Shown: piece by piece, positions 46,761-61,020 of the stretch | How the letters are laid out: each line of letters starts with the position of its first letter | Position numbering within the stretch: the first letter of the stretch is position 1 | From: Physcomitrium patens | Lineage: Eukaryota > Streptophyta > Bryopsida > Funariales > Funariaceae | Assembly: GCF_000002425.4 (NCBI RefSeq) | Contig: NC_037266.1 | Span: forward strand, 2,014,903 to 2,078,902 | Length of the DNA: 64,000 bases | Direction of reading: 5' to 3' | Translations under genes and position numbers: made by a program | Notes under the pieces: generated by a model | Told to the model about the DNA's origin: nothing | Databases searched by the model: none | The model's input: the letters and a program-made list of their open reading frames with translations, nothing else

Positions 46761-48239
46761 ACATCACGTTTTGAGGATTGTCACAGTACATCACAGACAT
46801 AGGTCGAGACCACTGTTAACATGTACATACAGAGGGACTAGATGCCAGTTTACTCAGAAGACCGATGTTAGTTTTATAAGAGCCAGATTTAGCATTCTGC
46901 AGGCTCTTCAAGCGTTGTTTTCCTCCTGCAGATTCACTACTGTGGGACTTAAACCCTTGTGTAGGGTAACACCGCAGAAGACAAAAATGGGGCATAATTT
47001 GCTGTAGAAACCATTTTGTCCGCACCCTTTAATGAATTTTGGATATTCCCCAAAAAGTAATAATTCAAAAGATTGTAGAAAAGGAAATAATATCAGTACA
47101 ATTGATACTGAACAATGAAGTGATATAACAAATTATTCAAAGTGAACATTTTACAACAGTTTTTTGTTTCACAAAAATCAAGGAAGAACTCTACGAAAAA
47201 AATGGATTACAGATAATTCAAAAACAAAAGTTTCAACAATCTTAGGATCGTATAATGCCGTTGAGTTTTATTTATTTTGTTCTTTTCAGGTCTTCTTGTA
47301 TCTTGACATAGCCATACCAATATCTCGCCTTATTTTGGTGTATCCAATCCTTGTTTAAAATCTTTCTTTTCCGACGTGCAACATCTAACTCGCGTATTTC
47401 AAAACGTTGATGTGGTAACTACACAGAAACTCGTTCCAAGGAGATTTTATACTTTTTCGAATTTGTCTTTTACCTCAAGAAACAAAGGAGTCATTGGCCA
47501 TTCCATCTTCCAGGATAAGATCTAGTTGGTACATTCATCTATTACATGTCTCATATGACAAGGTACATGTTTGCAACTTTACATTTCAAATCCTATTTAC
47601 CAAAAATAGGATTTGATAGAAGGAGGTCATCACTCTGATTCCTTGTGTGCTGAAGCTTCTGAGTATTGAAGTTAAATGAGGACGCATGAAATTGCTTCTA
47701 CTGTTTCAGTAAATTAGCTGCCACCGAAGATCCTACTAATAAACCTTCTAAAAGTCCCGAAGATGAAATGTGGTGAACAGATCACCTTCGGAAGCTACAA
47801 ACAACTTAGGTGGAACGACTCACTATACAGCAAGGGTGCTATTGCACCGAAAGAACAAATTCTGCAATAATTGTGATCATCTGCAATATTATCTACGCAC
47901 AAAAGTAATTCAACTTCAGAAGTTGTGCTCGACACCTTCAAGCTCACCACTAGTCTGATTTTCCCTTACAACATGACCTGAACTATGTGACAGTAATGAG
48001 GGTTCTTGGAGAAAGCCCACAACAATGACCAGAGACAACTTTATTTTTACATCTCAAGAATCCAAGTCCCTTGCCCACACTTAGTTTTGAGCATAAACAT
48101 AAATTCAACTACAGGAGGGACATGCAGAAGCTTCAGCAAAATGATCTGGACATTGAATCTAAAATTTGCACACAAACATAACTAGTCTTGAAACATATTG
48201 CATGTATCTGGATTTACACCTCCACAGTAACCGCATAAC
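46761..48239. other. 3' intergenic region between RING and KNL2 genes
   Basis: Short open frames only (for example 47164-47358), none with a recognised domain. It probably contains both 3' UTRs. Confidence 0.5.
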
Positions 48240-51200
48240 TTACTTGCGTTTTTTAACTGTTGCTGCCGCCTTACAAAGCTTCTCTTGTATCTTCTTTGCA
48301 TGCTTCTCTTGAGGAGGGGTGAAATTAAAACACCCAGTATCAGATGGTGTCGCCTGGAAACCGTCAAATATTGCAATAATGCCGCCGTCTTTATCGTATT
48401 CAATAGATTGGCTCCGCCAATAAGCCAGTGCAGGGACCAACAGCCGTCCTGACCGAGATGTTTTCAAGCCAAAAGCTTCAGGGACTTTACCTTTCAAGCC
48501 GCCCTGCACACGAGGAGAAGGTAATGGAGGGGGCATTATGGACGTTCGACGAGAACTTTGCTTGCTTGGAACTGGATTATGACCTTCGGAGGGCCCTTCC
48601 CCTGAATCATCTAGCTTTAGTCTTCTGGTTGTTCGTCGCTCTGCAGGCAGGTTAGCAGACTTCGTTTTCTTTGGGCGACCACTTCGACGTTTCGCAGAAG
48701 AGGTGTTCGTTTCTCCTTTTTTGGGCAGCGAAGAGGTCCCAGGGGTGCTTTCAGTGCGCTGAGGTTCCAATGGCGGATATTCCTCCTGTTCCGTCTTCAT
48801 AGTTCTCTCTACCGCGTGCTCGGGAGTAGCTCCAATGCTCGCGATACGATTCTTATACTTGATTACTTCCTGAGATGAGCATGGTTTCTTGCAGTTGGAG
48901 CAATTGACAGCTTTTGCACGTCTTGTGCTGAGGTCTCGTACTCTCGCATGAAAACCATTCACCTCTCCGTGGTGGGGTGTCACAGGATTGGAAATCGGTT
49001 CCATACTTGGGCCCTCCACTTGATGGGAGAGGTCCGGATTAGAAACTGGCTGCACAAGCGGATCCCCCACTTGGTGGGAAATGGAGGGTTCTGAGTTACT
49101 TTCTGGGACAGGTCTTCGTAAACGTTTTGAAGACCGAGTAACAGGGGCAACATCAGCTACTGGCTCTGAAATCGCAGACAGTCTCAGTCGCCGTTTCAAT
49201 GACCGTGTCATACGGGCATTGAGCTCAGGAGACACCCGTTCCTCGCTTGCTTGTGGCAAAGCTTCAGAACTGGGTTTATAACGAGAATCGACTCGCGACT
49301 GTACCTTTCTCTGGATCAACTCAGGAGGAGTCACAGGAGCCGCCTCTTCCATTTCCTCATTTACCAACTTGAAAGTAGCTGCAGGAGCTGCCTGGGCTGT
49401 CTCTTCACTCTTCTCATTTTCAAAGTCGGAAGAAGCGGCAGGAGCCATCTCTTTATTCTCTTCGATTTCCATCCTGTCCTCGGTAGCATCATTCTCATTC
49501 AACTTAGGAACCTCAACATCATCCCTGTCTTTCAAGAGGTTTTTACCAGAATCTTGAACCTGCACTGATATCTCCACTTGTATTGGTTGTGGATCAACAA
49601 CAATGCCGACAAAACCTGCTCCAGGAACTCCACCTATCATTCATTTCAAAAACAATTCTGCACGTTATCTGACTGCATGATGTCCTAGATTTATCAATGG
49701 CTTGCTAACAGGCTGTTAAATCAAATTGCTAGAATAGATTCAGCAGGCTCTTTGCAAGTCAATTTTGACCCAGGAAAACCTCGCGTACCTTGATTTGCAG
49801 CTTCCATATCCTCTTCTTGCAGATCTTTCAAAACCTCTCCAATGATATCACTAGTCCTGGTTATTTTTTCACGTCCATTTGCAGCTCGCTGTACATCTGG
49901 CAAGATTTCACCAAGTTCCTGCTCTCCAGAATTGTCTCTAGTAACTTCCCCACTAACTGTGACTTGTTCTACTTGAGCAGGGCCTGAAGACTTAAATAAA
50001 TTGGGCATAGATTCAGCCGATTTTGTCCGGCGCTGCTGTAGTCGTGCACTGCTACGAACTGGTTGTGGAGGACCCTTCTTATTCTTACGACCTCTTCGCA
50101 TCGTAACAAAGGTCGTATCGACAGTTGGACCACTCTCAGCTTCTTTACCCAAGGAATCAGTGTCAAGTGGATTACTAACTGGAACAGGATCGAAGTTGGT
50201 TGGACAAGGATCACATGCTTGTTGCGACGGTACATCGAGAGGACAACCCTCATCAATCGCATTTGATGTATTAGCCCTTCCAATGCCCTCCCCCTCTGGC
50301 TCCACTGTCCCTTTTCCATCTGCATTCGGTGGTTCATCCCTCACAGTAGTTCCTCCTCCTAGTATCATTGCCTCTATCTCAAATGCATTTGGTGGTTCAC
50401 ACCTCTCCACGCCTCCTGGGTCCACTGGCTCCGTCTCAACCGCAGTTGATGTTTCAGCCCCTGCAGTGACTACTGCCTCTGTTTCCACTCTCTTTGACCC
50501 AACTGCATCTGATGCAATCCTTTGAATTACCGAAGGCTCATCGACAGCAGCAACTGCATCAGAGCCGACATCACCTAGACATGACCATAGCACACACAGT
50601 TGATAGAGAGTTACACATAATGTATCCGTCTGGACTCACCGAATCGAAAATTTAATCGACACATGCTCACAATTGACTCGATACAACAAGGATTCGTGGA
50701 ACCAGGATTAAGAACTAAAAATCTGCAGGAAGAACAAATCTTACCTACTGTACTGTTACCCTCACAATCTCTTGAACCACCTGGAATGCCCTTCGGAATT
50801 GTCTTACAGATATTTGGATCAACAACACCCTGGCTCTCGTCCTCTGAGACACACTTAGAGGCTACTGGATGAAGGCCTCCGACGCTCTCGCTTACAGCCA
50901 AGCTAGAAGACATCCCGACAGGCCTCACTCTCAAAAGTTGCTTCCACATGTAGGGAAAACCTGCCAACAGTACAAAAATATAAAAATAACATTATTCCCA
51001 CAGGGGCAACATGGAATACTTCGCAATGGATTGCACCAGGATGTAAGAAAGTAGAGCGTGTGCTATGTGCTGAAGCATCACACAGACTACATAACATGCA
51101 CGGAAAATCTCCTACTTCACTTACCATTACACAAACACTGAACAATTCCAGGAGAAAAACCATTTGCAGTTGAAGTCTCCAAGTCCATACTGCCCTCCAG

Positions 51201-53522
51201 AGACACTTCAACGCCATCCTCTGTAACAACTTTATGGAAATCCAAACGATTCACGATGGGGGAAGTTTTGACATGCTCTCCACCCTGTACAAGCCGACCT
51301 CCTACAGCGACTTTCGTCTCCACCACTCTGAGCAGAATAATAAAAGGATTAAAAGCCAGTAGTCTTGTACACGTTACCAACATATGCTTTAAGCAAAACA
51401 TTAGCAAGTTCTATGAGCTAATCTAGGGACATTAGTAGACTTGAACGCAGCAGAATAAACAGTGACTACTACCTGCCAACGTCAGCAGTTTGAACCTTCA
51501 TGATGTACCAGCCAGTCAATGAGACTGGACCTTGGGTGACCACCCGTTGAGTACTCGCCTCCTGAAGAGGCTTGTCCCGAGACGAGGGTTCCACAGAGTT
51601 CGACATCCTCAGTAGATTTTGAGAAGTTGTACGTGCACTCTGCGTTGGACGACTGGCATCTCCAACTGGCCTATGAGGGCTTCCGACCAAGACTGTAGGC
51701 AATGACCCTGCTGCTATATCCGGCAACGACAGGCGGTCCTATGAGGCCATGTAGAGCACACATGCCATGAGAAGGGTAAATGAATTATCTTGCTGACCGT
51801 TCACATGCACTTACATATCTGGCACTTGTTGCGCGCATCCAACATAAGTATGCACCATCAGAATGAACCTTGCATGCCTTCCAAATTGAAAACCAATGCC
51901 GGCAATTCTACCACACTAGTCCCTCGATCTATTTTAAAACTCCTACTTATATCGAATGGTCAAAGTTAAGAACTATTCAAGAATGGTTCAGGCAGGAAAT
52001 CATTATGGTTACACAGACCTGCTCAGTCGCGGTTACTGATCCCACCCTCGACACGGACCTAGTTGCTCTTTGCCAGCCATCTACCTCGACGCCATTCCCT
52101 GAGTAAGCCGGTCGTTGACTCGGCCATCTTTGTCGAACTCTACCATCACCATCGCTGAAGCCATATATAGGCACAGAGCTCTCTTGGGCCCCAACAAGAT
52201 GATCCTGGTGGTCGTGTATGTGGTGACTTGCTTGTGAATGCGACAGCACTGGGCGGGAAACTGGAAATACGGTTCGCCTCTCCTGGTAGATGAAAGAAGA
52301 TTTTAAGCCATCCGTCAATTTTGTTATGTTCACAGGTTTTCTCGCCGCTCAAGCAACCAACCTGCTTCATTCTCTTTTCCTCTTGAGACCTCGTAAAACC
52401 AAATAACAGACTCGCGACCCCATCCCCTAACAATTTCTTCTCCTACGAATGAGGCCTTAAATTACTTCTCCACAGAAAACCTCCGTTTTTCCATTACAAA
52501 ATCTCTCCTAAATAATTCCGAAATGCTGAGAACTAGATTCTAACGTGCCGTATTAGCAGGAGCCCCTAGCCCTCTATGACATGCAAAAACGTCGAAGAGA
52601 TAGCACTCTGGTATCAGCAACAGGTAATACATCCAATCAGAGTGTCGTGTTTTGAAGATACGATGGCATTCCTATTATGCACCCAGCTAAAAGGGAGGGC
52701 GAACAGCATGAGAGAAAGGAGACATGGCAAAAGAAAAATTAGACATGCAGTTATTCAAGCCCCATTGCAGGGAGTGTTATAATCGAACATAGTAGCAAAC
52801 AGTTTAAATCATCATAATTTCGCTATTCACTGTGATTTTATACCTCAACAGTAGTGAGGACAGCGACCATTTACCTGACAAAGCGAACGTCCAAGCTCGT
52901 CCTCAAAGAAAGAAATCTTAGCCTGACTACGCTCTCCAACACCCCCAACAGATTCACGAGGACGCGGCTGTCGGAACCATTCATCTGCGCATTCGACAGG
53001 GTCCGCTTCCGCGCCTAAATTCACTGACCTAGAGGGCTCCTCGCCAACACTACGTGGGCAACAATGCCGCTGGTCTGCGACCATCCGCTCCTCAGAGTCC
53101 TTATACCTCAACCTCTTCTCACCTAGTCCGCATGAAAGACATCCAGAAAGGCATCCGGAGGCTTGTGACTGCACAAGACTTGCAATTCGCAGAGCCTTCT
53201 GATTCTCCTGCAGCAACAGGTGCTCCAGCAAAGACCCGGAATGCAACTCGAGGTGGTCACCGCAACTGTGTCTGTGCACAGCGTAATCGTATCCCTGCCT
53301 ATCAAAACCCCCGCTGTGAACGTAACGCGATCCTGCTCTCCCATCGTCGTGCAAAAAAGGGGACCTTGGAGGCGGTGCCCTGGAGAAAGACGAGAGAGGA
53401 GGCGCCATTCCCATCCTCACGTCCCCTTGGTACCCCTGGTGCTCGAGGAAACTGCTGGTCGGAGGGAAATGCACAGACTCGGAAAGCGAGCCCTCCGCCC
53501 CCGGCTGCAATTGGCATGACAT
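48240..53522 (-). CDS. KNL2: KNL2-type centromere assembly factor (SANTA plus CENPC-k)
   Basis: Seven exons on the minus strand: 53522-52875, 52282-52085, 51738-51473, 51327-51125, 50960-50745, 50574-49789, 49633-48240; 3711 nt, 1236 residues, all phases consistent. A SANTA domain spans about residues 353-450 across three exons: VSLTGWYIMKV, VAVGG, SPIVNRLDF, ENGFSPE-like TANGFSPGIVQ, then GFPYMWKQLL. A CENPC-k motif lies near the C-terminus (from residue 1165): SRSGRLLVPALAYWRSQSIEYD. In plants this pair defines KNL2, which binds centromeric nucleosomes or DNA and helps deposit CENH3. Between them are long Glu/Pro/Ser-rich disordered stretches with basic KR clusters. The N-terminal 282 residues (exons 1-2) are low in conserved features and their linkage is the least certain part of the model. 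Confidence 0.85.
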
Positions 53523-53740
53523 CCCTACAACCTAAATTGGCCCCCAAAATCTCTACAACCCTTCCATCGCATCCTGCATTCCTCCTCCTCCTCCTCCACC
53601 ACCACTCCGATTGCGCAAACCCCTACCCTATCGCATCATACCACGCCCCTGCTCTTCAAGTCGCGTCTTCAGCAAGGGTAAATCATCTACCTTCTTACTA
53701 AACCCATAAGACGCAAAGAAAAGAAAAATAATTGTTGATA

Positions 53741-53781
<41 letters not shown>

Positions 53782-54250
53782 CACCGACAATCCCTATCTC
53801 AATGTTATTAGCAAAACCCAAAACCTACACGAGCAAATTAAGAGTCCGCAGGGATGGCACCGACTACAGCCAAACGCGGTGATTCCCCACTGAGATTATC
53901 ACCACTGTCGTCGCTCCACAGCGAAAACCCACCAGGCACAACGAAGACCCACCACGAAATGAGTACCAAGTGGTGATTAGGTCGCAAAATTTGGCCGGGA
54001 CGATGGATGCGATCGGGGAATGGGTGCCAGAGGCAGCAGCAGCAGCGCTTAAGAGAATGTATCGCGCGGGGAAGCGGGAGAGTCCCTGTGCTCCTGACTT
54101 CACGAATTGAGAACCCCGTTGCGCGCGCCGTTCTCCTCTCCATTCCCCTCTTCGTTCCATTGCACGGCTCCCTTCTCGCTCTCTCAAAGTTTAATAAGAA
54201 CATTATAAATACTTTATTTATAATTTTATTGTGCTATTATAAGTTTTTAT
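53523..54250. other. Upstream region of the KNL2 gene
   Basis: Contains a (TA)n tract at about 53747-53779. A GC-rich block at 53830-54190 has overlapping frames on the minus strand with no recognised domain; it may be a 5' UTR exon or promoter. Confidence 0.35.
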
Positions 54251-54389
54251 TGGAGAATCAAGAAATAACCTATATTAGGATAATTGAAATTTATTATTAA
54301 AATCAGTTTCAAATAATTAAGTCTTTATAATCCAACTTATTATTTATTATGTAATCCAAAAAACAAGTATTAAAATTTAAAAAAATTCT

Positions 54390-54433
<44 letters not shown>

Positions 54434-55323
54434 TTTGTAAAAAATAAAAGAAAGAAAGAAATGATACAAATATAAATAATTAATAAAAAAATTATTTTCA
54501 CTTCTAGTCATACTATCTATGAGGTAATAAATAAAAATAACTTGTTCAAGTTATTAATTATATTTTTATTAAAAAATTAAATTATTATATTTTCTATGAT
54601 AAAATGATTAATTTTTTTAAATTAAATAATTAAATATGTAAAAAAAATATTTTTTCAAATGTGTATGACATCACTTCTTTATGTAATAAGTTCAAGAATT
54701 TTTTTTTTTTTTTGTTCGATGATAATAAAAAAAAAAAATCGTTTCTTTTATTTCTTTACAATTTATTTTATTTATTGATTAATATTTAGATATTACATAT
54801 ATACATATACTTATAAAAATATATAAAATTTTAATTTAAGCATCAATTAAGGATTTCAAAAAGTAAATAATGGTATGAATATATTTAAACATAAATTAAA
54901 GATTTCTATGCTTGACATAAGTTTATTTAAATTTTATCTCTTAATTACACTTTAAGATTTAAAACATAAAGAAAATTTTACAAGAGAGACTTTAAAATCT
55001 TTCAAAAGATTATAGAAAAGTTTAAAATATTTTGATAATCTATATAATTTAATCCTTATAAAAAAAATCACCATTTACAATTTAAAAATTAGAATAATCT
55101 AAAAAAATAAATTACTTCTATTTAAATATTTTATATTTAAAAATCATGTTTTATTTTTTATATTTTTTTACAATATTTTTTATAAGAAGTAGATTAAATA
55201 AAATTAAATAAATAATTAAGGATAAAAAATGGTTGATGAATTAACATTTTAATTTTTTTCTTGTGATGATGATTTACAACCAAAAATAATTAATTAAGAA
55301 TATAAAGAAATATAAGTAATAAA

Positions 55324-55361
<38 letters not shown>

Positions 55362-55365
<4 letters not shown>

Positions 55366-55578
55366 ATGTTAAATAGACCAAGGCTTTTATTAACTTAACC
55401 TATCCAACTTAACCATCATGAAAAAAAATATAAAATAAAATAAAATAATAACATCTAGATTCATTTCTCTACTATTGGATCCAAAACAAATGAAAATCAA
55501 TCACATTCTCTATAATTAGCATATTCTTCATGATGGACAAGTCAATTTAATAAAAACCTGGGTCTATTTAACATTCCC
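55362..55578. mobile_element. Miniature inverted-repeat element (MITE)
   Basis: Inverted ends of about 32 bases (left 55362-55393, right 55547-55578) share AATGTTAAATAGACC and TTTTATTAA with about four mismatches. Total 217 bp, flanked by TA-rich DNA and without coding capacity. Flanking TATA on both sides is compatible with TA insertion but not decisive. Confidence 0.65.
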
Positions 55579-56429
55579 TTATATACATGTAGGAATTATA
55601 TAATTATTGAAACATACATAAAAACTAGAGAATTTTGAACAAAGATTGAGACACAAGAATTTTTTTGATAAGTTTAAAAATGCCCTCAATCTTGCATAAT
55701 ATATAATATTTAAAAAACCACCAAGTACTAACTTTCAAAAGACTTGTAGGCAATGCATTAAAAGGTTTAGAATCTTTAAAAATAGTTTTTTAAATGTAAA
55801 AACTTCTAAAAGAGGTATCATTTCTTTATAACACATTTAAAAGATATATAATTTTAAATTTTAAAAAAGATAGTCATTAATTTGTATTTAAAATCTAAAT
55901 TATTTATCCAACATATTTTTATTTATTCCTTACACTTTTTGAAGATTGTGTCTTTTTTTTTAGGATCTTAATTACAATTTCAATACTATAAGTATATAGC
56001 AACTTAAATATATTACATAAAATTGATTCTTTAAAAAAAATAAAATTATTAATTTTGTATTTAAATATAATTTAAATATCATTTAAATATAATTGATATA
56101 GATATTTTTGTTTATTTTGGTATTATTTAAAATCTAAGACTTTTTATACTTAATTTTTTTTTGTAATATATTTCAATGAGAAGTAATAATGAACATATAT
56201 TTTCCAACATAATTATTGATTTATGAAGTTTATCAAAATAGTAGAAAAAAAGATAAATCTTTATTAATTTATAAATATGGAACATATATACAATTACATT
56301 GACATTTTTGAATTAGAGTTGGTCAAGTATTTTACAAATCTGGCTCTGTATAATATTAGTTTAACAAAATATTATAACATAGTAAGCATAGCTTATTACC
56401 AACTTCAAATAGAATTTGTTTTTTCTAAA

Positions 56430-56476
<47 letters not shown>

Positions 56477-57597
56477 CAAATTTTATATAGTTTTTTTTTT
56501 TTTCACATTTTATGTGCATGTCTAAACTTTTGTATGTTTCAATAATTGACATCTTTAATATTTCAAGATTTTTTTAGTGTTTGATTATATTTAGAAATAT
56601 TATATTTTAGAGGTCAAATATGGAAATAATTATTGAATTTGTATTGATGAATGCAATTGTAAGTTATTGTAAGATCTATCTTGAAGTAGTTTATGAAATG
56701 AAAATTTGTTAATTAGTTGTTTATTTCTTTTATTTAGAGAACTGTAAAATTAGCTTTTAAGTTAAGCAACTCAAATTTTCAAATATATGACCAGCATTTG
56801 TGAGTATTGGTAGTATTGGTAAAATCATGGAATTGCAATTTTGCAATTCAAGATTTAGCGTGTTCTTAGTGAGTTAGATATATGTTTTTTGTAAGCTTTA
56901 AATATAAAAACACAATTTGATTTATAAAGTGCAATAATAATTACTTTAAAAAAAATTACAAATCTATTTCAAGTTTAATAAAGTCAAATTTGGATTTCTT
57001 GTATGTTGTTAGTTTTTTCATATTTTATATTTTATTTTTCTTATTTCTTGTTGTACTTGCAAAAAGAAAGTTTTTTTTATTTTTTATTTTTTTTATTTTT
57101 TCAAACATTAAGTATTAATCTTGATCTATTAAAATAAAATTTACCACTACTTTTTTTTAACACATATCATTTGATATAAATATTAATAATTTAAAATAAT
57201 TAATTTAAAATATTTTAAGTAAATTTTAAGTAATTTAAAGATAAATAAAAGGTTCATTGATAGATAATCACTATTTGCATTTGTAACCATTCTTAAACTA
57301 TACAAGTAATTGTTTTGATATATAATACAATGAATACAAAAACAACCATTAATTATCTTAAATAAAGTTGATGAATTTTTTTTGATGAGAAGAAATTTGT
57401 TACATATAATTAGACATGAAACATGTATATCAAAATTAGAAATTTGACATGTTTATTATTGTGCCTATTGTACTAAAACTTAGAAAAATGCATCAATAAG
57501 CTATAGAATGTTATTATTTTAAAATGTTAGCATTTTATTTTATTTTTTCTAAATTAATTATTATTGAAGTATTTGAATTCAAATTTTCAATACTCTA

Positions 57598-57598
<1 letters not shown>

Positions 57599-57681
<83 letters not shown>
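57599..57681. repeat. (CT)n(TA)n compound microsatellite
   Basis: A CT run is followed directly by TA dinucleotides. The short open frame across it encodes only repeat-derived residues. Confidence 0.9.
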
Positions 57682-57688
<7 letters not shown>

Positions 57689-60339
57689 ATTTATGATACT
57701 TTGATTTTAACTAACTATATATAAAAACGTCTTCTAAATATTACATGTGATCTAAGGATTTAATACTTACAATAAATTTCTCTATTCAAATTTTATTACG
57801 TGATTTATCTAATTATAAAATTAATTTTTTTATTATATATATGATATTATTTTTTGATATTTTGTAGGTTATTGTAAATTACTATGATATATGCTTATTT
57901 TTGAATTTACAAAGAGTGAAGTAAGAAGCTCTTAAAATGTAACAAAGTTCTTTTTATATGACAATAATAACTAAATATTATGTATTTAGACAATATTTAA
58001 AAAATAATTCAATATTAGAATTTAGTTTTAGTTGTAATTTTTGAACTATAACCTTAATAAGTAATACTAAGTAAATATTAATTAAAAAATCTACCTTGCT
58101 TTATAAGGTAATGTGTGAAAAAAAAAACACATTGATAAAAAAATAGATAAAAAAATATTAGTGGAACAAATTGAAGATTTTTTAACAAAAATTATTGCTT
58201 CTATTGATATAAATAATATAAAAAATAAAAATTGATATATATATATATAATAAAAACAACAACAATCCTTGTGAATTTCTAATAAATAGTATCATTTCTA
58301 TAAATTACATATATATAAAATTCAGCTATAAACATTATAAAAGTGAATTTTTAAATACATAAAGAAACTCTAAAATCCATAATTATGGTTTAATCATTTA
58401 TAGATTTAAGGTAAATAGATTAAACATATAAAAAAAAATTAGACATGCCTTGGTACAATTCTTTTGGTTTTGTATATTCCTAATATATTTAAAATTTTGA
58501 ATTTTTCTTTATTTTCTATAGCTTAATTTAAATGCAGAACTATAGAAGCAATACACAAGTATGCTTATTATTCTATAACTATAGTCTTATTAATTAAGAG
58601 TTTATATTAATTTCTAAAAATAATTTAGGACTACAATATACATCTACAACATAGCTGAAAATAATGTGAAGACACGAAAACAAAAACATAGATTTTCAGA
58701 ATTACTATAAAATATATTGTTTTGTCATTATGATTCTATAAATAACTTGATATTTGTGTTTGCTTCACATATTTTCTTTCTTGACATTTTTCTATTCTAT
58801 ATTAAAAATTGTTATACAAAATGATAATTATCTACTAAAAGTGTTGCAAAGGATGTTAGCTTGTACAATAGTGGCATTAATGTTATACTTGTTAAAAATG
58901 TTGTTGATGTTTTAAATTCATCCAAGTTAATATTTTCTTCTTGTTTGATATCTTTAAATACCATATCTTACATATGAATTCATATCACTCTAATTTTTAT
59001 AATGAAATATATAAAAATATTAGACTATAATATTCAAAGTCCAATAAAAAAATAATTTTGAGACAAAGAAGTAGGAATATTACAATTTATATCGTTTGCT
59101 TCAACAATGTGCTATCAAAATGTAGTCATAAAAAAATGCAATTAAATTATTGGTGCAATAAAAGTAAAGACTGTAGAAGCATTGATCTTAATTGATAATA
59201 TAAGCAAGGCAAACATATCAAAAGAAATTAATTCCAATTATACAAGAATAATTATAGGTGGTGTATAATTCTTGTAGCTTAATTTAAATTAATGATGTTT
59301 ATTGTTGATTGTTCATTTGTAGCAAAACAAAAAATTCTCTTGATAATCAATTATAAACTTTAGGAAATGTAGACGTGTGGATTTACGTGTTAAAAATTTA
59401 ATATTTTTTTGCCTATGAATCAACATATATTCTACTATGTTAAACATGATAAATATTTATCTATTTATTTATTATATATGATTCTATCAATAATACAAAG
59501 AAATTTGAGTATAAAAAAATCTTTATATATTTCATAAAAAATATTTAAAAATTAATAAAATTTAGAAATAATTATACCATTAATAAATTTATAATTTAAA
59601 ATAAAAATTCTATAAAATATTTTATGCTATAAAACCAAGAATATATTCTATACAATCTAATAAAATCATAAAATAAATTATTTAAAGATAAATAAAATTT
59701 AGTAATATTTAAAGTATACCTCTAATAAATAAATAATTTTATATTTCAAAAAATTATTTTTAAATATAAAAAATATTGTTTTTTAAAATTCTAATAGTTT
59801 TAAAAAATTTAAATCTATTAGTTTAGTTGATTTTATAAGTTTCGTTTTAATTTTTTTTTTAATTTTTTTTTTATCTTTTTAACTTATAAATTACTTATCT
59901 TTAAAATCTTTCATTCTACTAACTATTACATTTATTTCTACCGTGTTGATAAAATTATTATAATATACAACATATAAAAACATAAAGACCTATAATTATT
60001 TTATTCTAATTCTAATTATTCAATGTTAAGCTTATTAGTAATAACAAAGAATTTTGGTTAATCAATTAAATCATATTTAATCTTTAACTTTCAAATTTAT
60101 CAATATTATATGTTTTTACAAGTTAATGCAATCATTAAAGTATATATTTTTTGAAGATGATACATAGTTAAAGTTTATTACTGCTACGTTCATTTTTATA
60201 TAAGTACTTATGCATATTAATAAATTTTGTTCATGCACTAGAAGCTTTTTTAATATCTGCATCTTCATGCAATATTTGATACTTAAAAATCTTTAAATTT
60301 GAGAGCTTGTTTAATCTAAAATAGAAAGAAATCAAATTC

Positions 60340-61020
60340 TTATAATAATTAAACTATGTTTCTCTTAACTCCTTCATGCCACCAAATTTTGCATCTATTT
60401 TCTTAAAGTTCCTACAATTACCAAAATTTAATTTTCATATAATTATTAAAGAATTAAGACCTCATAGAGAACCTTTGACTTATTATTATTATTATTTAAA
60501 TTGAATTAAATAATGATGTAAATGCATCAAATGCATGACTTTATATCTTCTTCTTTTTTTCTTTTTTCTTTTTTTTTTTTTTTTTTTTATAATTTCTATT
60601 ATTTGATATCTCATATTATAATTGTTTCTTTATTCTTTAAATAACCTCTAATTGCACACAACTACTTATGCCTAAGTAAGTCAATGATGCTAATGCATCA
60701 AATGCATCACTTCTTATCTTTATTTATTTGTAATTTTTAAAAATTATTGTTTTTGAATCTGATGGCTTACTTAGATCTAATAACATACCAATCATAATCT
60801 AATAATCATCAAACCAAATTTCTCTCGAATCCTTCATGCTTCCAAATATTGCATCTATTTTTTTGAAGTTGATGCAATTTGTAAAATAGACTTCTTGTAC
60901 AAATATTAAGCAACCAAACATTATTGGCACCACCTTCAACTACATACAATTACTTATGTCTAATTAAGTCAATCATATCAATGCATAAAATGCATGACTT
61001 CTTATCTTAATTTGTTTGCA
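60340..61020. repeat. Diverged tandem repeat, about three partial units
   Basis: The pair TTCATGC..CCAAAT.TTGCATCTATTTT (60373, 60832) and AATGCAT.AAATGCAT.ACTT (60521, 60691, 60980) recur in order. This indicates partial units of roughly 290-460 bp spacing with substantial divergence. Confidence 0.55.

Noticed and set aside
50001..50525. Plus-strand open frame of 174 codons, Ser/Pro-rich
   Set aside because: Antisense to KNL2 exon 6; low complexity with no domain.
53054..53701. Plus-strand open frame of 215 codons
   Set aside because: Shadow of KNL2 exon 1 on the opposite strand, whose frame joins in phase to the SANTA exons.
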